From: Desulfoscipio sp. XC116
Lineage (GTDB): Bacteria > Bacillota > Desulfotomaculia > Desulfotomaculales > Desulfallaceae
Length of the DNA: 64,000 nt
Assembly: GCF_039851975.1 (NCBI RefSeq)
Contig: NZ_CP156660.1
Coordinates: 620,001-684,000 of the forward strand
Direction: 5' to 3'
This document shows positions 26,418-36,203 of the stretch, one piece after another. A program made the translations under genes and the position numbers. Below the pieces are notes generated by a model. The model was not told where the DNA came from, searched no databases, and was given only the letters and a program-made list of their open reading frames with translations. Numbering within the stretch: position 1 is the stretch's first letter; every line of letters starts with the position of its first letter.

Positions 26418-27223
26418 GCTATGATAAGCTGGTGGACGAGCTGGCCCAGGATATCCGGGAAAAGAAAATCATTCCCTTTGTAGGGGCCGGTCTTTCCCGC
26501 AACCTGGGATTGCCGGAGTGGGAAGTATTAATGGCCAGGGTAGCCGAGGACCTGGATATCGATCCGGATATATTGTCTCTGCATGGAGATTTCTTGCAGA
26601 TTGCCGAATATCATATTATCTGTCACGGCGGCAGTAAAAACCGGATCAGTAAAATTATAGACCGCAATCTGCGGTCTATTGAGGTAGACATTGGTGCGTC
26701 GGAAGCGCATAGGTGCCTTATTGATATGCACTTTCCCAAAATATATACTACTAATTTTGATGAAATGATTGAAATCGCTTTCCGGTATCATGGCGTGCCT
26801 TATTACCCCATTGCCACTCTTGACGATATTTTAGCCGCTCCGGACAATATGACTCAGATAGTCAAGTTCCACGGCACTCTGGATCTTGATGAAACGCTGG
26901 TGATCAGTGAAACGGATTACCATAACAGGCTGGACATGGAAGGCCCTCTGGATATTAAATTGCGCGCGGATTTGCTGGGCAAAACAGTGCTATTCTTGGG
27001 ATATAGTTTCCGGGACCTTAATATACGGTACATGTGGAGCAAGCTTTTTAAAATAATGCAGGCGAATTGCAAGGCTTTTATGGTTACTATGAAGCCCAAC
27101 TATGTGTTTGAAACGATATACGGTAAAAAAGGCATGAAGTTTATCTGTCTGGATTCGGATGATTTCTGTGCCGATTTTACTAAATTTATGGCGGATTTGC
27201 GCTGCCGGGTGCTAAAAGAATAA
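26411..27223 (+). CDS. SIR2-like NAD-hydrolase-type protein, KomC-like
   Basis: 270 aa, a stand-alone SIR2 domain. GAGLS (25-29), YTTNFDEMIE (112-121), catalytic-type His in VKFHGTLD (His154) and LGYSFRD (196-202) are all intact, as in the defence SIR2 family that cleaves NAD+ rather than deacylating proteins. No membrane or SLOG/TPR domain is attached. ATG 26411 lies inside the last codons of the HAM1-like gene, so the two are translationally coupled and probably form a complex. In Kongming, KomC is activated through KomB. The deaminase KomA is not nearby. Confidence 0.8.
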   Translation: MVSYDKLVDELAQDIREKKIIPFVGAGLSRNLGLPEWEVLMARVAEDLDIDPDILSLHGDFLQIAEYHIICHGGSKNRISKIIDRNLRSIEVDIGASEAHRCLIDMHFPKIYTTNFDEMIEIAFRYHGVPYYPIATLDDILAAPDNMTQIVKFHGTLDLDETLVISETDYHNRLDMEGPLDIKLRADLLGKTVLFLGYSFRDLNIRYMWSKLFKIMQANCKAFMVTMKPNYVFETIYGKKGMKFICLDSDDFCADFTKFMADLRCRVLKE

Positions 27224-27311
27224 GCAGCCTGGCGAGAAATAAAGATACGTTTGCGGCGCTAAATACAGCACCTTAAAAGGATAAGTGTAATGAAGATGAA
27301 GGTGTTTTACA

Positions 27312-27911
27312 GTGGATGATAAACTTAGTCGTTGGAATCAGGTAAAGGAAGTATGCCTGAACTGCAGCGCTTGCCCGCTGGCGATTCGGCGTAACAATAT
27401 GGTTTTCGGAGAAGGGGTGCTGGAGGCTCCGGTAATGTTTGTCGGGGAAGGCCCCGGGGAGCAGGAGGATTTGCGGGGGCGCCCATTTGTCGGCCCGGCG
27501 GGACAGCTGTTGGATCGGATGATGGCTGCTATCGATCTTAGCCGGGAAAAAAACGCCATCATCTGCAATATAGTAAAGTGCCGGCCGCCCGGCAACCGGG
27601 TGCCCACCCAGGAGGAGAGCGAAAAATGCCTGCCTTATTTGCGGGCCCAGGTGGATATAGTGCGGCCAAAGATCATAGTGTGCCTCGGGGCAACGGCGGT
27701 GCGGTATATTATTGGCCCCGAGGCGCGTATTACCAGGGTACGCGGGCAGTGGACGGAGCGCAAAGGGTTTTGGATTACCTCTACTTACCATCCCGCCGCA
27801 TTGTTGCGTGACACTTCTCGCAAGACCGAAGCCTGGTCGGATTTGCAGTCCATTCGGGCCAAGCTGGTCGAGCTGGGTCTGGTATTTCCGGTCTCCGATC
27901 CGAATATATAA
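27312..27911 (+). CDS. Family 4 uracil-DNA glycosylase (4Fe-4S)
   Basis: 199 aa. Cys18-x2-Cys21 near the N-terminus and the later Cys of CNIVKC and EKC can hold the 4Fe-4S cluster. GEGPGEQEDLRGRPFVGPAG and HPAALLRD are the two active-site motifs of family 4 UDG, which removes uracil from DNA for base excision repair. Start GTG 27312 with AAGGTG upstream. It follows the SIR2-like gene after 88 bp. Whether it belongs functionally with the HAM1-SIR2 pair is unknown, and the gene is a normal housekeeping one in anaerobes. Confidence 0.92.
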   Translation: MDDKLSRWNQVKEVCLNCSACPLAIRRNNMVFGEGVLEAPVMFVGEGPGEQEDLRGRPFVGPAGQLLDRMMAAIDLSREKNAIICNIVKCRPPGNRVPTQEESEKCLPYLRAQVDIVRPKIIVCLGATAVRYIIGPEARITRVRGQWTERKGFWITSTYHPAALLRDTSRKTEAWSDLQSIRAKLVELGLVFPVSDPNI

Positions 27912-28063
27912 AATTATGGCATCGTAGGGGAGTGTTTGGTTTAAACTTAGACAGCACATGTCTTAAAACAATGAATATGCGGTATACAGCTGCCCTGTAT
28001 GCTGCTTGCCCGCCAACTGCAGGTGGTATCAAATTCCTGCATCTATGGCTGTGCAAGGCTTGC

Positions 28064-28393
28064 TTATTTGTCTAACGCCGCCGTTTCCTGGGGTGTGGAT
28101 TCCCTCACGCCGTCCTCACTTTTAAATAAATTTTCGTTTTGGCATGGTTCTTTTGACCAGGACGTAAGACCCTGTTGCTTGGCTTGTTGTAATAAGGCTA
28201 TGTACTGCCTTTCACCGGCCTTAATTCTGTGCGCCGTGCAATCAATGAGGTTTTTATCACTAATAAAATCAAAATCACGCTGAGCTTGCTTCCAATTCCT
28301 ACTGGCTGAATTAATGGCTTCCAGCAGCCCGGACGGCTTTCTTTTCAAAGGGGTCAGCCAGGTTAAAAAACGATCCCAATAGATGCTTTTCAC
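28064..28393 (-). CDS. DUF2508 (YaaL-like) family protein
   Basis: 109 aa, soluble and mostly helical. The central part SASRNWKQAQRDFDFISDK then LIDCTAHRIKAGERQYIALL resembles the DUF2508/YaaL family of small Firmicute proteins, often near recR and bofA, function unknown. The C-terminal 30 residues are polar and likely disordered. GTG 28393 is preceded by AGGAGGTGG. It stands alone on this strand. Confidence 0.65.
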   Translation of the reverse strand: MKSIYWDRFLTWLTPLKRKPSGLLEAINSASRNWKQAQRDFDFISDKNLIDCTAHRIKAGERQYIALLQQAKQQGLTSWSKEPCQNENLFKSEDGVRESTPQETAALDK

Positions 28394-28583
28394 ATAACCA
28401 CCTCCTAAAAATTAACTATATTATATAATTATGACAACGATTTGAGTTTAGCACAACCCCGTCTATCTTTTGAATAAAGACTTGCTATGACGCAAAGCAT
28501 AAATAAAGCTTTGTAATTCCGTTTGATCGTGCCGTGAAAATTTGTATACGAGCGTACAACGGAATATACCCGGAGGTGGGTAA

Positions 28584-30194
28584 ATGCGCAGGTCTGGATA
28601 TAGCTGGTGCTTGAATCAAATAGCTGTTTTGCTGGTGGTTGCTCTGGGGGGGCTTTTGTTGACGTTGCCTGTGGGCTGCGTTAACCGGGAACCGCAGCGC
28701 AAGCCCGCTGAATCGCCCGTGAAGATAGCCTTTGCACTGGCTGATATGAACCGGGACGGCAATAAAACGATAAAAAAGGTAGTAGATGAGCAAAAAAAAC
28801 AAGTTAATGCCGAGGTAACCTGGCTGGACGCCCGCAATGACCCCGCCGGGCAGCAAAAACAGCTGGGCGGGTTGGCTGATAAGCAAATTAAGGCGGTAGT
28901 GCTGCAGCCGGTTGACCCGGCAACAGCACAAGGTTTGATAGAAAAGCTGGCTCAGTCCGGAATTAAGGTAGTGGCTCTGGAGAATCTTCCTGTGAATACC
29001 CCGGTGGAGGGGTATATTGCCTCAGATCATGCCATGGTGGGGCATCTGCAGGCCCGTTTTGTGCTTGAGGCGATTAGCCGGGCTGCGGAAGCCCAAAGCG
29101 GTATGCAATTTACACCGCCGCAGGCCGGTACTATTATTCGGCCCGGTGATGAACAGAGCGAGTCTGCCCAGGGCGGGCAGTCGGGCGGGTCAAGCCGGGG
29201 GGACGGTGGGCAGCAGCAGGGCACCGGCCAAACGGGCGGCGGCGGGCGGCAGGAAGGAGGCTCCGGTCAGGGGAGTCCAAGCGGGCAAGCCATGGTTACC
29301 GGAGCGGTGGATTACAATGTAGTGGCTCAGTTGCCCCGGCAGCGTCCGCTGAATGTGGTGATATTGCAGGGGGAACCGAGTGATCAGATGGCACGGGATA
29401 TTACCGCCGCCAATCGGGCGGATCTGCAGGGACGCCAGGATATCAAAATTGTGGAGGTTTACGAACATCCCCGCTGGGAAGCATCCGCCGTTTCCGCCAA
29501 TCTGGCTGAGGTTATGGAGCGGGAAGGTCGTATTGATGTCATACTGGCCAACGATAGTAGTTTAGCAATGGCCGCGGTGGAGTTTCTAAAAACGGGCGGC
29601 TATGATAAAAGTGTTTTAACCGTGGGTGCCGGGGCTGATGAAAAATCTTCGCGGGGGTTGGTCAGCGGCGAGCATGATGCCGAGGTGGATCTGCAGCCCG
29701 AGATGCTGGGACAGTTTGCCCTGGAGGCGGCGGTGGGATTGGCGAAAAACGGCTACTGGCAGTACGGTGAGAAGGTGAATAACGGGGATTGCAGTGTGCC
29801 GGCCCGGATTGTGCCGGTGCGTCTGATTACCGCCAAGAATGCCTATTTGTTGGAAGAACGCTGGAAACAGTTAAAGAAAGCCCGGCAAGAAGCCGGTCAG
29901 CAGCAGGGACAGGCGCAGGGTGGACAAGGTGCCTGGCAGGGACAGGGCGGTGAGCAGGGACAGCAAGGAGGACAAAGCGGGCAAGGACAGCAAGGCCAGG
30001 GTGGTCAGCAGGGTCAAGGCGGTCAGCAAGGCGGACAGCAGGGCAAAACAATGCTGCGCATTACTACCCGGGACGGTAAGACAATGGAAGTGCAGATAGA
30101 CGGTGAGGTTAAGAAGATAGAATCGGCAGGCCAACAAGGCGGCCAAGACGGTCAGCAGGAGGAGCAGGGCGGTCATCAGGGCGGCGGCCGGTAA
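28584..30194 (+). CDS. Periplasmic-binding-protein-type lipoprotein with Gln/Gly-rich tracts
   Basis: 536 aa. Signal peptide with lipobox LPVGC (Cys32), so it is anchored to the outer face of the membrane. Two lobes of a type-1 (ribose/xylose-like) binding protein are seen: VKIAFALADMNRDGNKTIKK with VVLQPVDPATAQGLI, and IDVILANDSSLAMAAVEFL with LTVGAGADEKS. A disordered Gly/Gln/Ser insert (about 190-235) splits the lobes, and a second tract with repeats such as GQQGQGGQQ lies at about 435-490. No permease or ATPase gene is adjacent, so it may sense rather than import. GGAGGTGGGTAA precedes the ATG. Confidence 0.8.
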   Translation: MRRSGYSWCLNQIAVLLVVALGGLLLTLPVGCVNREPQRKPAESPVKIAFALADMNRDGNKTIKKVVDEQKKQVNAEVTWLDARNDPAGQQKQLGGLADKQIKAVVLQPVDPATAQGLIEKLAQSGIKVVALENLPVNTPVEGYIASDHAMVGHLQARFVLEAISRAAEAQSGMQFTPPQAGTIIRPGDEQSESAQGGQSGGSSRGDGGQQQGTGQTGGGGRQEGGSGQGSPSGQAMVTGAVDYNVVAQLPRQRPLNVVILQGEPSDQMARDITAANRADLQGRQDIKIVEVYEHPRWEASAVSANLAEVMEREGRIDVILANDSSLAMAAVEFLKTGGYDKSVLTVGAGADEKSSRGLVSGEHDAEVDLQPEMLGQFALEAAVGLAKNGYWQYGEKVNNGDCSVPARIVPVRLITAKNAYLLEERWKQLKKARQEAGQQQGQAQGGQGAWQGQGGEQGQQGGQSGQGQQGQGGQQGQGGQQGGQQGKTMLRITTRDGKTMEVQIDGEVKKIESAGQQGGQDGQQEEQGGHQGGGR

Positions 30195-30293
30195 AACTTG
30201 TATAATACAGGTTCGGCGATGTCTTACACGGCTTTGTTAATTTTCCATGCACGCAAGCGGCATGGATGACTATGGATGACTATGGAACAGTAA

Positions 30294-30335
30294 TCGAGTC
30301 GCTCCTAAAAGAGCGGGCGATTTGTTTTACTGTTT
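30294..30335 (+). terminator. Terminator after the binding-protein gene
   Basis: ATCG-AGT-CGCTC and GAGCG-GG-CGAT pair around CTAAAA, followed by TTGTTTT. Just before it, ATGGATGACT is repeated in tandem (about 30263-30285). Confidence 0.65.
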
Positions 30336-30459
30336 TTTTGATGGTTATGAAGGATAAAAACGGGTTGGTTTTATCCTTGGGTAGTTCTTATGTCGTTACA
30401 GAATAGGCGTAAAATGCCGATAATATATTTATTAAAGAAATTCGGCAGGTGATTAAAAT

Positions 30460-32289
30460 ATGCGAGTTATGAAACGTGGTTTCGCAGTGCTAATTCTTTT
30501 TATGATGTCGGTATTTTTTGCCGTTGCTTTAACCGGGCAACCGGCCTCGGCCCGGTCCGGACCCGATGTGGATGATCATTTTCCGGGCGGAGGCCGCCGG
30601 GGAATTCCTGTTGGCGTAACTATTTGGATTGAATTTGACAGTCATATGGATAAGGATAGTATTATTGACGGTATAACGCTTCTGGACGAAGATAAGCGGG
30701 AGGTCTCCGGCAAGGTTAGCTATAACGACAAAACCTGCCGGGCGTATTTCAAACCGAGTAAATCCCTGGAATACGGTGCCCGGTACAGGGTAAAGCTATC
30801 CAATTCCATAGAAGACGTCGACGGTGATGAGTTGGGCTCTTACAGCTTCTATTTTAACACGGTAGACTATCCTGTTATGCTGGTCAACGGAATAGAAGTT
30901 CCGGAGTATGGTTTGGATGTAAACGTCAGCCCTGTGGATATAACCCTGGATGTGTCGGGTGCCGAAAAGGTTGTTTTTGGGTCCCGGGATCTGGAAAGGC
31001 GTGTTAATAATTATTATCTTGAGCATTATTCTTTAAAACAGGGGAGTAATAACTTATCTTTTAAGATTACTTATGAATATGAAGACGATAAAGGAAAAAC
31101 TCGTGAGGAGTCGTTAACCTTTTCCAGAAAAGTAAACTTAGTCAACACGCTGGAAGAAGGGGCGGTTGTAACTCACGACCTGAGTAAGAGTAATAAAATC
31201 AGCTATTTTGATAAACAGTTTAATATTACTTTGCCCAGCGGCTTCTATCTGCAGCAGGATGGCGCGAATGCCGAAAGCCAGATGCTGGTGTTCAAAGCAG
31301 AGAGAATATATAACGTGCATGGTAACCCTGTCGTTAGTTACTTGTTTAACATAGCACATTTGTCTGATAAGGACAGTGGTTACACATCGGATAGCTTCAG
31401 AGATATTGTTAATCGTATTGAAGCCCCTCCCGGAGGCCGGGTTTCTTTGCCCGTGGATGCTGATTTAAGCGAGGTGGCTTACAGGACCTTGACGGTCTTT
31501 TATGATAAGTGCGACGGGATCTCCGGTAATTGGGTCAATTTGGGTGGCCAAACCGATGCTAAAAAGAAAACCATTACGGTACCCTTTAAGGGGTTGGGCA
31601 AGTATGTGGTGGTTAATAAAATGACGACCTTCAGAGATTACGAGGCTGCCGGTTCCGCACGCTTTCGTCTGGAGTATTTGTGGATCAGGGGAATATTGCT
31701 GCCCGCCGAAAATGCGCCCGCGGGGTATCTGGGACTGGTGGACCAAAATGGAGCTGCGGTTGGTATTAACCGGGGAGAATTTGTAGTTATGTTAAGCAAA
31801 GCGCTGGGTTTGGAATTTCCCGATCCATACGTGGGGCTGGGTATTTTCAGCGATGTTTATTATACAGGCGGAAACTCATATGGGCAAAACAAAAGCGGGA
31901 AATTTGTGCCTATACCAAGGGATAATGCCAAGTATATCGAAACGGCTGCTAAAAACGGCCTGCTCGAAGGAACCTTGCAGAAAGACGGACGTCTTGTTTT
32001 TCGATATTTTGATGCTTTGACCAGAGAACATGCCGCCAGGATGATTGCGGCGGCCTCAGGATTAAGTGTAGATATCATGGGCGGTCAGCAAACGCAGTTG
32101 ACACTGTCTAAAAAATTTAAGGATTACCAGGCCATAGCACCTGCGCTGCAGCCCTATGTGTTGGCGGCGGTGGAAAAAGGTTATATGCAGGGTTTCGACG
32201 ATTACACCTTTCGTCCGGCACAAAAAATGACCCGTATTGAAGCCGCGGTGCTGGTTTATGACATAATGGAAAAAAATAAGTTGCTGTAA
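30460..32289 (+). CDS. Secreted SLH-domain protein with N-terminal Ig-like domain
   Basis: 609 aa. Signal peptide (AVLILFMMSVFFAVALTGQP, cut near ASA). Residues about 38-135 match a bacterial Ig-like/SbsA domain (GIPVGVTIWIEFDSHMDKDS, YRVKLSNSIEDVDGDELG). The middle is beta-rich with no assignment. From about 410 to the end there are SLH-type repeats (NRGEFVVMLSKALGLEF, LTREHAARMIAAASGL, FRPAQKMTRIEAAVLVYDI), binding it to the cell wall. Function beyond being an envelope component is unknown. CGGCAGGTGATT lies before ATG 30460. Confidence 0.85.
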   Translation: MRVMKRGFAVLILFMMSVFFAVALTGQPASARSGPDVDDHFPGGGRRGIPVGVTIWIEFDSHMDKDSIIDGITLLDEDKREVSGKVSYNDKTCRAYFKPSKSLEYGARYRVKLSNSIEDVDGDELGSYSFYFNTVDYPVMLVNGIEVPEYGLDVNVSPVDITLDVSGAEKVVFGSRDLERRVNNYYLEHYSLKQGSNNLSFKITYEYEDDKGKTREESLTFSRKVNLVNTLEEGAVVTHDLSKSNKISYFDKQFNITLPSGFYLQQDGANAESQMLVFKAERIYNVHGNPVVSYLFNIAHLSDKDSGYTSDSFRDIVNRIEAPPGGRVSLPVDADLSEVAYRTLTVFYDKCDGISGNWVNLGGQTDAKKKTITVPFKGLGKYVVVNKMTTFRDYEAAGSARFRLEYLWIRGILLPAENAPAGYLGLVDQNGAAVGINRGEFVVMLSKALGLEFPDPYVGLGIFSDVYYTGGNSYGQNKSGKFVPIPRDNAKYIETAAKNGLLEGTLQKDGRLVFRYFDALTREHAARMIAAASGLSVDIMGGQQTQLTLSKKFKDYQAIAPALQPYVLAAVEKGYMQGFDDYTFRPAQKMTRIEAAVLVYDIMEKNKLL

Positions 32290-32694
32290 AATCCGGCTTT
32301 TGTGTTGGATGAGCATGTTATTAATAGGTATGGTATATGGTTTCTGTAAAACATTAGAACATGGCCAGGCAAACCGCCAAGACCCAAGAAAAGCCGTTTA
32401 AGCTCTTTTGTAATATAAAGTTTCCATAAAAACATGCCGGTTAAGTGTGATATAATTAATTAACATCCATACTACCGGATACCGCGTAAGAGAACGAGAA
32501 TACAGTTTAACGTGTCATTGCCATGTGTACAACCTGTGACGCTTGAAGCCCGTCATCGCGGGAAGCGAAGCGGCGCGGCAATCTTATAACCGTTAATTAA
32601 AGCACCATATGGTTGTTTTATTGTGTAATTGATTAATACGTTATACTTATACGCTTGGCTTGCTTAGCATAAGCAATGGAAAGGATGACTTGCG
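32290..32694. other. Intergenic region, no gene seen
   Basis: About 400 bp. It contains a TGATATAAT box around 32449-32457 and a GAAGCGAAGCGGCGCGGCAATC stretch (about 32562-32583) that resembles dispersed sequences near 25290 and 46040. No ORF, RNA or terminator could be supported. Confidence 0.4.
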
Positions 32695-33144
32695 TTGGCA
32701 ACGGATTGTGCAAAAAGCCCCGAAACTGCCCGAACGGCTTTAATCCAAATGAACATTGTATATGATGACGAATCTTTTTTGAAATGTGTCGAGGACGGTA
32801 ACAATGCTGCTGTTAAACTCTTTTTAGAGGCGGGCATACATCTTGATGCTAAAACAAAGTATGACGCTACGGCTTTTATGCTGGCCGCTCACAATGGTCA
32901 TGTGGAAATATTAAAGTTGCTCCTGGCTGCCGGCGTTGATGTAAATGCCTGCAGCGAGGATGGTGTAACAGCGCTTATGGCGGCATCCTATGCCGGTCAT
33001 GCCGATGTTGTGGAATTATTGCTGGCCCAAGGGGCCGATGTGTATGCCAGGAGCAGCAGCGGTCTGACGGCGTTATTTCTGGCCGAAAATAATAAATACT
33101 TCGGCGTAGCAACGCTGCTCAAAAATGCCGGGGCCACGGAATAA
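32695..33144 (+). CDS. Small ankyrin-repeat protein
   Basis: 149 aa. Three to four ankyrin repeats run from about residue 28 to 145, with typical units such as TAFMLAAHNGHVEILKLLLA, VNACSEDGVTALMAASYAGH and VYARSSSGLTALFLAE. Ankyrin repeats mediate protein contacts; no enzymatic domain is attached. Start TTG 32695 has AAGGATGA upstream, and ATG 32749 is an alternative. It is a single-gene unit ended by a shared terminator. Partner unknown. Confidence 0.85.
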   Translation: MATDCAKSPETARTALIQMNIVYDDESFLKCVEDGNNAAVKLFLEAGIHLDAKTKYDATAFMLAAHNGHVEILKLLLAAGVDVNACSEDGVTALMAASYAGHADVVELLLAQGADVYARSSSGLTALFLAENNKYFGVATLLKNAGATE

Positions 33145-33228
33145 CTGAGGCAGCAGTGATAAATTACGCTTAAGCGTCCGGTACCCGCCGGGTACGGTAA
33201 GTTCGACAAATGATCATTAATGTCCAAT

Positions 33229-33270
33229 AAAAAGACCACGGGCACATGAAATTGCCTATGGTCTTTTTAT
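33229..33270. terminator. Bidirectional terminator between ankyrin gene and nifU-like gene
   Basis: AAAAAGACCA...GGCA and TGCC...TGGTCTTTTT form a stem that gives a T tract on both strands, so it can end both convergent transcripts. Confidence 0.8.
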
Positions 33271-33305
33271 AATGATTTAGGTGCTGTTTGAAAATGATAT
33301 AGTAA

Positions 33306-33776
33306 TTAAGCTTGATTGGACCGTCTGATAATTTCCTGCATTATTTCATCGCCGATGACCTCGAATTCGTCCTTCGAGCTAATTTTATCGTCCCCCAGGC
33401 GTTTGCTCAGCATGTAGTCGTATATGGCCTGGCGCATTGCTTTTATGGCCAACAGGGAACAGTGTTTTTTCTTTTCGGGCAGCCCGCCCAGATATTCCAC
33501 CACATCATCATCGTTTAATTGCAAAGCATAATTAATATCTTTACCCCTGGTCATTTCGGTAACCACGCTGGAGGTGGCAATGGCTCCCGCGCAGCCGTAA
33601 ACCCGGAATTTTATATCTTCAATAATCTCCTTATTTATACGTAATGTTATTTCACAGATATCACCACAGCCGGTCTCACCTATCTTACCGTAGCCGTTGT
33701 TATTTTCCACCACCCCTACATTGCGGGGATTTTGAAAATGGTCCAGAGTCAATTCATTATATTCCAGTACAGACAT
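33306..33776 (-). CDS. IscU/NifU-like Fe-S cluster scaffold
   Basis: 156 aa. The three cluster-ligand cysteines of U-type scaffolds are present in context: GETGCGDICEI, FRVYGCAGAIATSS and KKHCSLLAIKA, preceded by the family opening YNELTLDHFQNPRNVG. An extra Cys in GDIC and the change to CAGA rather than CGSA mark it as a divergent anaerobe-type form. It would assemble Fe-S clusters with a cysteine desulfurase. None is adjacent; a NifS-like gene lies 21 kb away at 54579 beside thiI. The gene is monocistronic, divergent from uvrB. Confidence 0.85.
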   Translation of the reverse strand: MSVLEYNELTLDHFQNPRNVGVVENNNGYGKIGETGCGDICEITLRINKEIIEDIKFRVYGCAGAIATSSVVTEMTRGKDINYALQLNDDDVVEYLGGLPEKKKHCSLLAIKAMRQAIYDYMLSKRLGDDKISSKDEFEVIGDEIMQEIIRRSNQA

Positions 33777-34010
33777 GGCTGATCACCTCGTAAGTTTATT
33801 GTGTTCCACTTATTATACAACTTTTTAGTCGGTTATGAAACATATCTCGTAAGTTCTGTTGATCTTTAGGAGTATATGCGCGTGTTTAGGGTGCTTTTGA
33901 CAGAATGTGCCGCACATTTTTCCTCCGGTTGCGGCTCGTATATTCTTAATGAAATGTACGTGAATTTTTTACCGTTGCCCGGTATGATATAATTTAGCGG
34001 GGTGAGAATT

Positions 34011-35990
34011 ATGCAATTTGAATTAAAATCCTCCTATGAACCACGGGGTGATCAGCCCCGGGCGATTAATGAGCTGGCGGAGGGGCTCGGTGACGGATTA
34101 AAACACCAGACTTTGCTGGGTGTAACCGGCAGTGGTAAAACATATACGATGGCCCGGGTTATTCAGCGGGTGCAGCGTCCCGCGCTGGTGCTGGCGCACA
34201 ATAAGACATTGGCTGCTCAGTTGTGCAGCGAGTTTAAGGAGTTTTTTCCGCATAATGCGGTGGAATATTTTGTGAGCTATTATGACTATTACCAGCCCGA
34301 GGCATATATTCCCCATACCGATACTTATATAGAAAAAGATTCTTCAATTAACGATGAGATTGATAAACTGCGCCACTCGGCCACCTGCGCGCTGTTTGAG
34401 CGCCGTGACGTGATCATCGTGGCCAGTGTGTCCTGCATATACGGCCTGGGTGACCCCGAGCAGTACAGCACCCTGGTGCTGTCTCTGCGCAAAGGAGCCG
34501 AGCAGGAACGGGACGACGTGCTGCGCCGGTTGGTGGATATCCAATACGAGCGCAACGATGTTAACTTTACCCGGGGTACTTTCCGGGTGCGGGGTGATGT
34601 GGTGGAAATATTCCCGGCCGGCAATTCGGAACGGGCTGTTCGGGTGGACTTCTTCGGAGACGAAATTGAGCGCTTGCTGGAATTCGACGTGCTTACCGGG
34701 GAGATTACCGGGGAACGGCAGCATATCTCGGTCTTCCCGGCCAGCCACTATGCTATTTCCCGGGAGCGCATGGATGCCGCTGTAGGCCGTATTGAGGAAG
34801 AGCTGGAGCAGCGCCTGGCTGAAATGCGGGGGCGGGAAAAACTGCTGGAGGCGCAGCGGCTGGAGCAGCGTACCCGGTATGATATTGAAATGATGCGCGA
34901 GATGGGGTTTTGCAACGGCATAGAAAATTACTCCCGGCACCTCACCGGGAGGCAGCCCGGTCAGCCGCCTTATACGCTGCTGGATTATTTCCCGGATGAC
35001 TTTATTATGTTTATTGATGAATCCCATGTAAGTATTCCCCAGGTGCGGGCTATGTATGCCGGGGATCGCTCCCGCAAGGAATCGCTGGTGGAGCACGGTT
35101 TCCGGCTGCCCTCGGCTTTCGATAACCGCCCTTTGACCTTCAATGAATTTGAAGAGCGGCTGGGCCAGGTGATCTATGTGTCCGCTACCCCCGGTCCGTA
35201 CGAGCAGGAGTATAGCGGCCGGGTGGTGGAGCAGATTATTCGGCCCACCGGTCTGGTCGACCCGGAATTGTTTGTACGGCCCACTCGGGGGCAGATTGAC
35301 GATTTAATCGGTGCCATCAATCGTCGGGCAGCCAAGCAGGAGCGGGTGTTAATCACCACCTTGACCAAGAAAATGGCCGAGGACCTCACCGACTATCTGC
35401 GGGAATCGGGTATTCGGGTGCGCTATATGCATTCGGAGGTGCACACTATTGAACGGATGGAGATTATCCGGGATCTGCGGTTGGGTACTTTCGATGTTCT
35501 GGTGGGCATCAACCTGCTGCGGGAGGGGTTGGACCTGCCCGAGGTGAGCCTGGTGGCCATATTGGACGCCGACAAAGAGGGCTACCTGCGCTCCGAGCGC
35601 TCGCTGATTCAAACCATTGGCCGGGCGGCCCGCAATGTCAACGGGCAGGTGATCATGTACGCCGATAAAATCACCGATTCGATGGCCAAAGCTATCGAGG
35701 AAACCGAACGCCGCCGCAAACTGCAGACCGCCCACAACCTGGCGCACGGCATTACGCCCCGGACTGTTCGCAAGGCGGTGCATAGTGTAATCGAAGCCAC
35801 CAGGGTGGCTGAAACACCGGCGGTTTACGATGCGGCCATAGACGCTAAAAACGGCAAGCTGAGTAAAAAGGAAATCAAAAAGTTGCTGGCCCGGTTGGAG
35901 AAAGAAATGCAAGAAGCTGCCCGGCGTTTGGAATTTGAGCAGGCCGCCCAACTTCGCGACGCCATTATTGAGATCAGGGGTCAGGTTTAA
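34011..35990 (+). CDS. uvrB: Excinuclease ABC subunit B
   Basis: 659 aa from ATG 34011 (GGGGTGAGAATT upstream); a start nine bases earlier is less likely. Walker [13 protein letters not shown], the beta-hairpin region [14 protein letters not shown], helicase motifs including [18 protein letters not shown] and QTIGRAARN, and the C-terminal UVR domain ([20 protein letters not shown]) that binds UvrC. UvrB verifies damage handed over by UvrA in nucleotide excision repair. A TATAAT lies at 33988-33993. Its last codons and stop (RGQV) are formed by an interspersed repeat. Confidence 0.97.
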   Translation: MQFELKSSYEPRGDQPRAINELAEGLGDGLKHQTLLGVTGSGKTYTMARVIQRVQRPALVLAHNKTLAAQLCSEFKEFFPHNAVEYFVSYYDYYQPEAYIPHTDTYIEKDSSINDEIDKLRHSATCALFERRDVIIVASVSCIYGLGDPEQYSTLVLSLRKGAEQERDDVLRRLVDIQYERNDVNFTRGTFRVRGDVVEIFPAGNSERAVRVDFFGDEIERLLEFDVLTGEITGERQHISVFPASHYAISRERMDAAVGRIEEELEQRLAEMRGREKLLEAQRLEQRTRYDIEMMREMGFCNGIENYSRHLTGRQPGQPPYTLLDYFPDDFIMFIDESHVSIPQVRAMYAGDRSRKESLVEHGFRLPSAFDNRPLTFNEFEERLGQVIYVSATPGPYEQEYSGRVVEQIIRPTGLVDPELFVRPTRGQIDDLIGAINRRAAKQERVLITTLTKKMAEDLTDYLRESGIRVRYMHSEVHTIERMEIIRDLRLGTFDVLVGINLLREGLDLPEVSLVAILDADKEGYLRSERSLIQTIGRAARNVNGQVIMYADKITDSMAKAIEETERRRKLQTAHNLAHGITPRTVRKAVHSVIEATRVAETPAVYDAAIDAKNGKLSKKEIKKLLARLEKEMQEAARRLEFEQAAQLRDAIIEIRGQV

Positions 35991-35995
35991 ATTTT
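35976..35995 (+). repeat. GGGTCAGGCTTAA-type repeat, copy at uvrB 3' end
   Basis: AGGGGTCAGGTTTAAATTTT, read as Arg-Gly-Gln-Val-stop, forms the end of uvrB. Confidence 0.65.
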
Positions 35996-36079
35996 AGCGA
36001 CATTCAGTATCGAAATGAATTAAGATTTTTATAATAAAACAATTGTTCCCCCTAACGGTCTTTTGGTATAATACAGTTG

Positions 36080-36120
36080 TACCCCTTCCCTGAACGGATC
36101 AAAGGGAGGGGTTTTTATCT
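36080..36120 (+). terminator. Terminator downstream of uvrB
   Basis: CCCCTTCCCT and AGGGAGGGG pair around a 12-nt loop and are followed by TTTTTA. Confidence 0.75.
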
Positions 36121-36203
36121 TGATTCCAGAAATTACCTCTGGTATAGTAAGGAAATAAGTAAGGCTAAAAGTTTTAATTAATGTACCGGAGGAGGGATTT
36201 TTC

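Noticed and set aside
27312-27911. Uracil-DNA glycosylase as the missing third component of a Kongming-like system
   Set aside because: It is an ordinary family-4 UDG, common in anaerobes, separated by 88 bp and not a deaminase. Adjacency alone is not enough.
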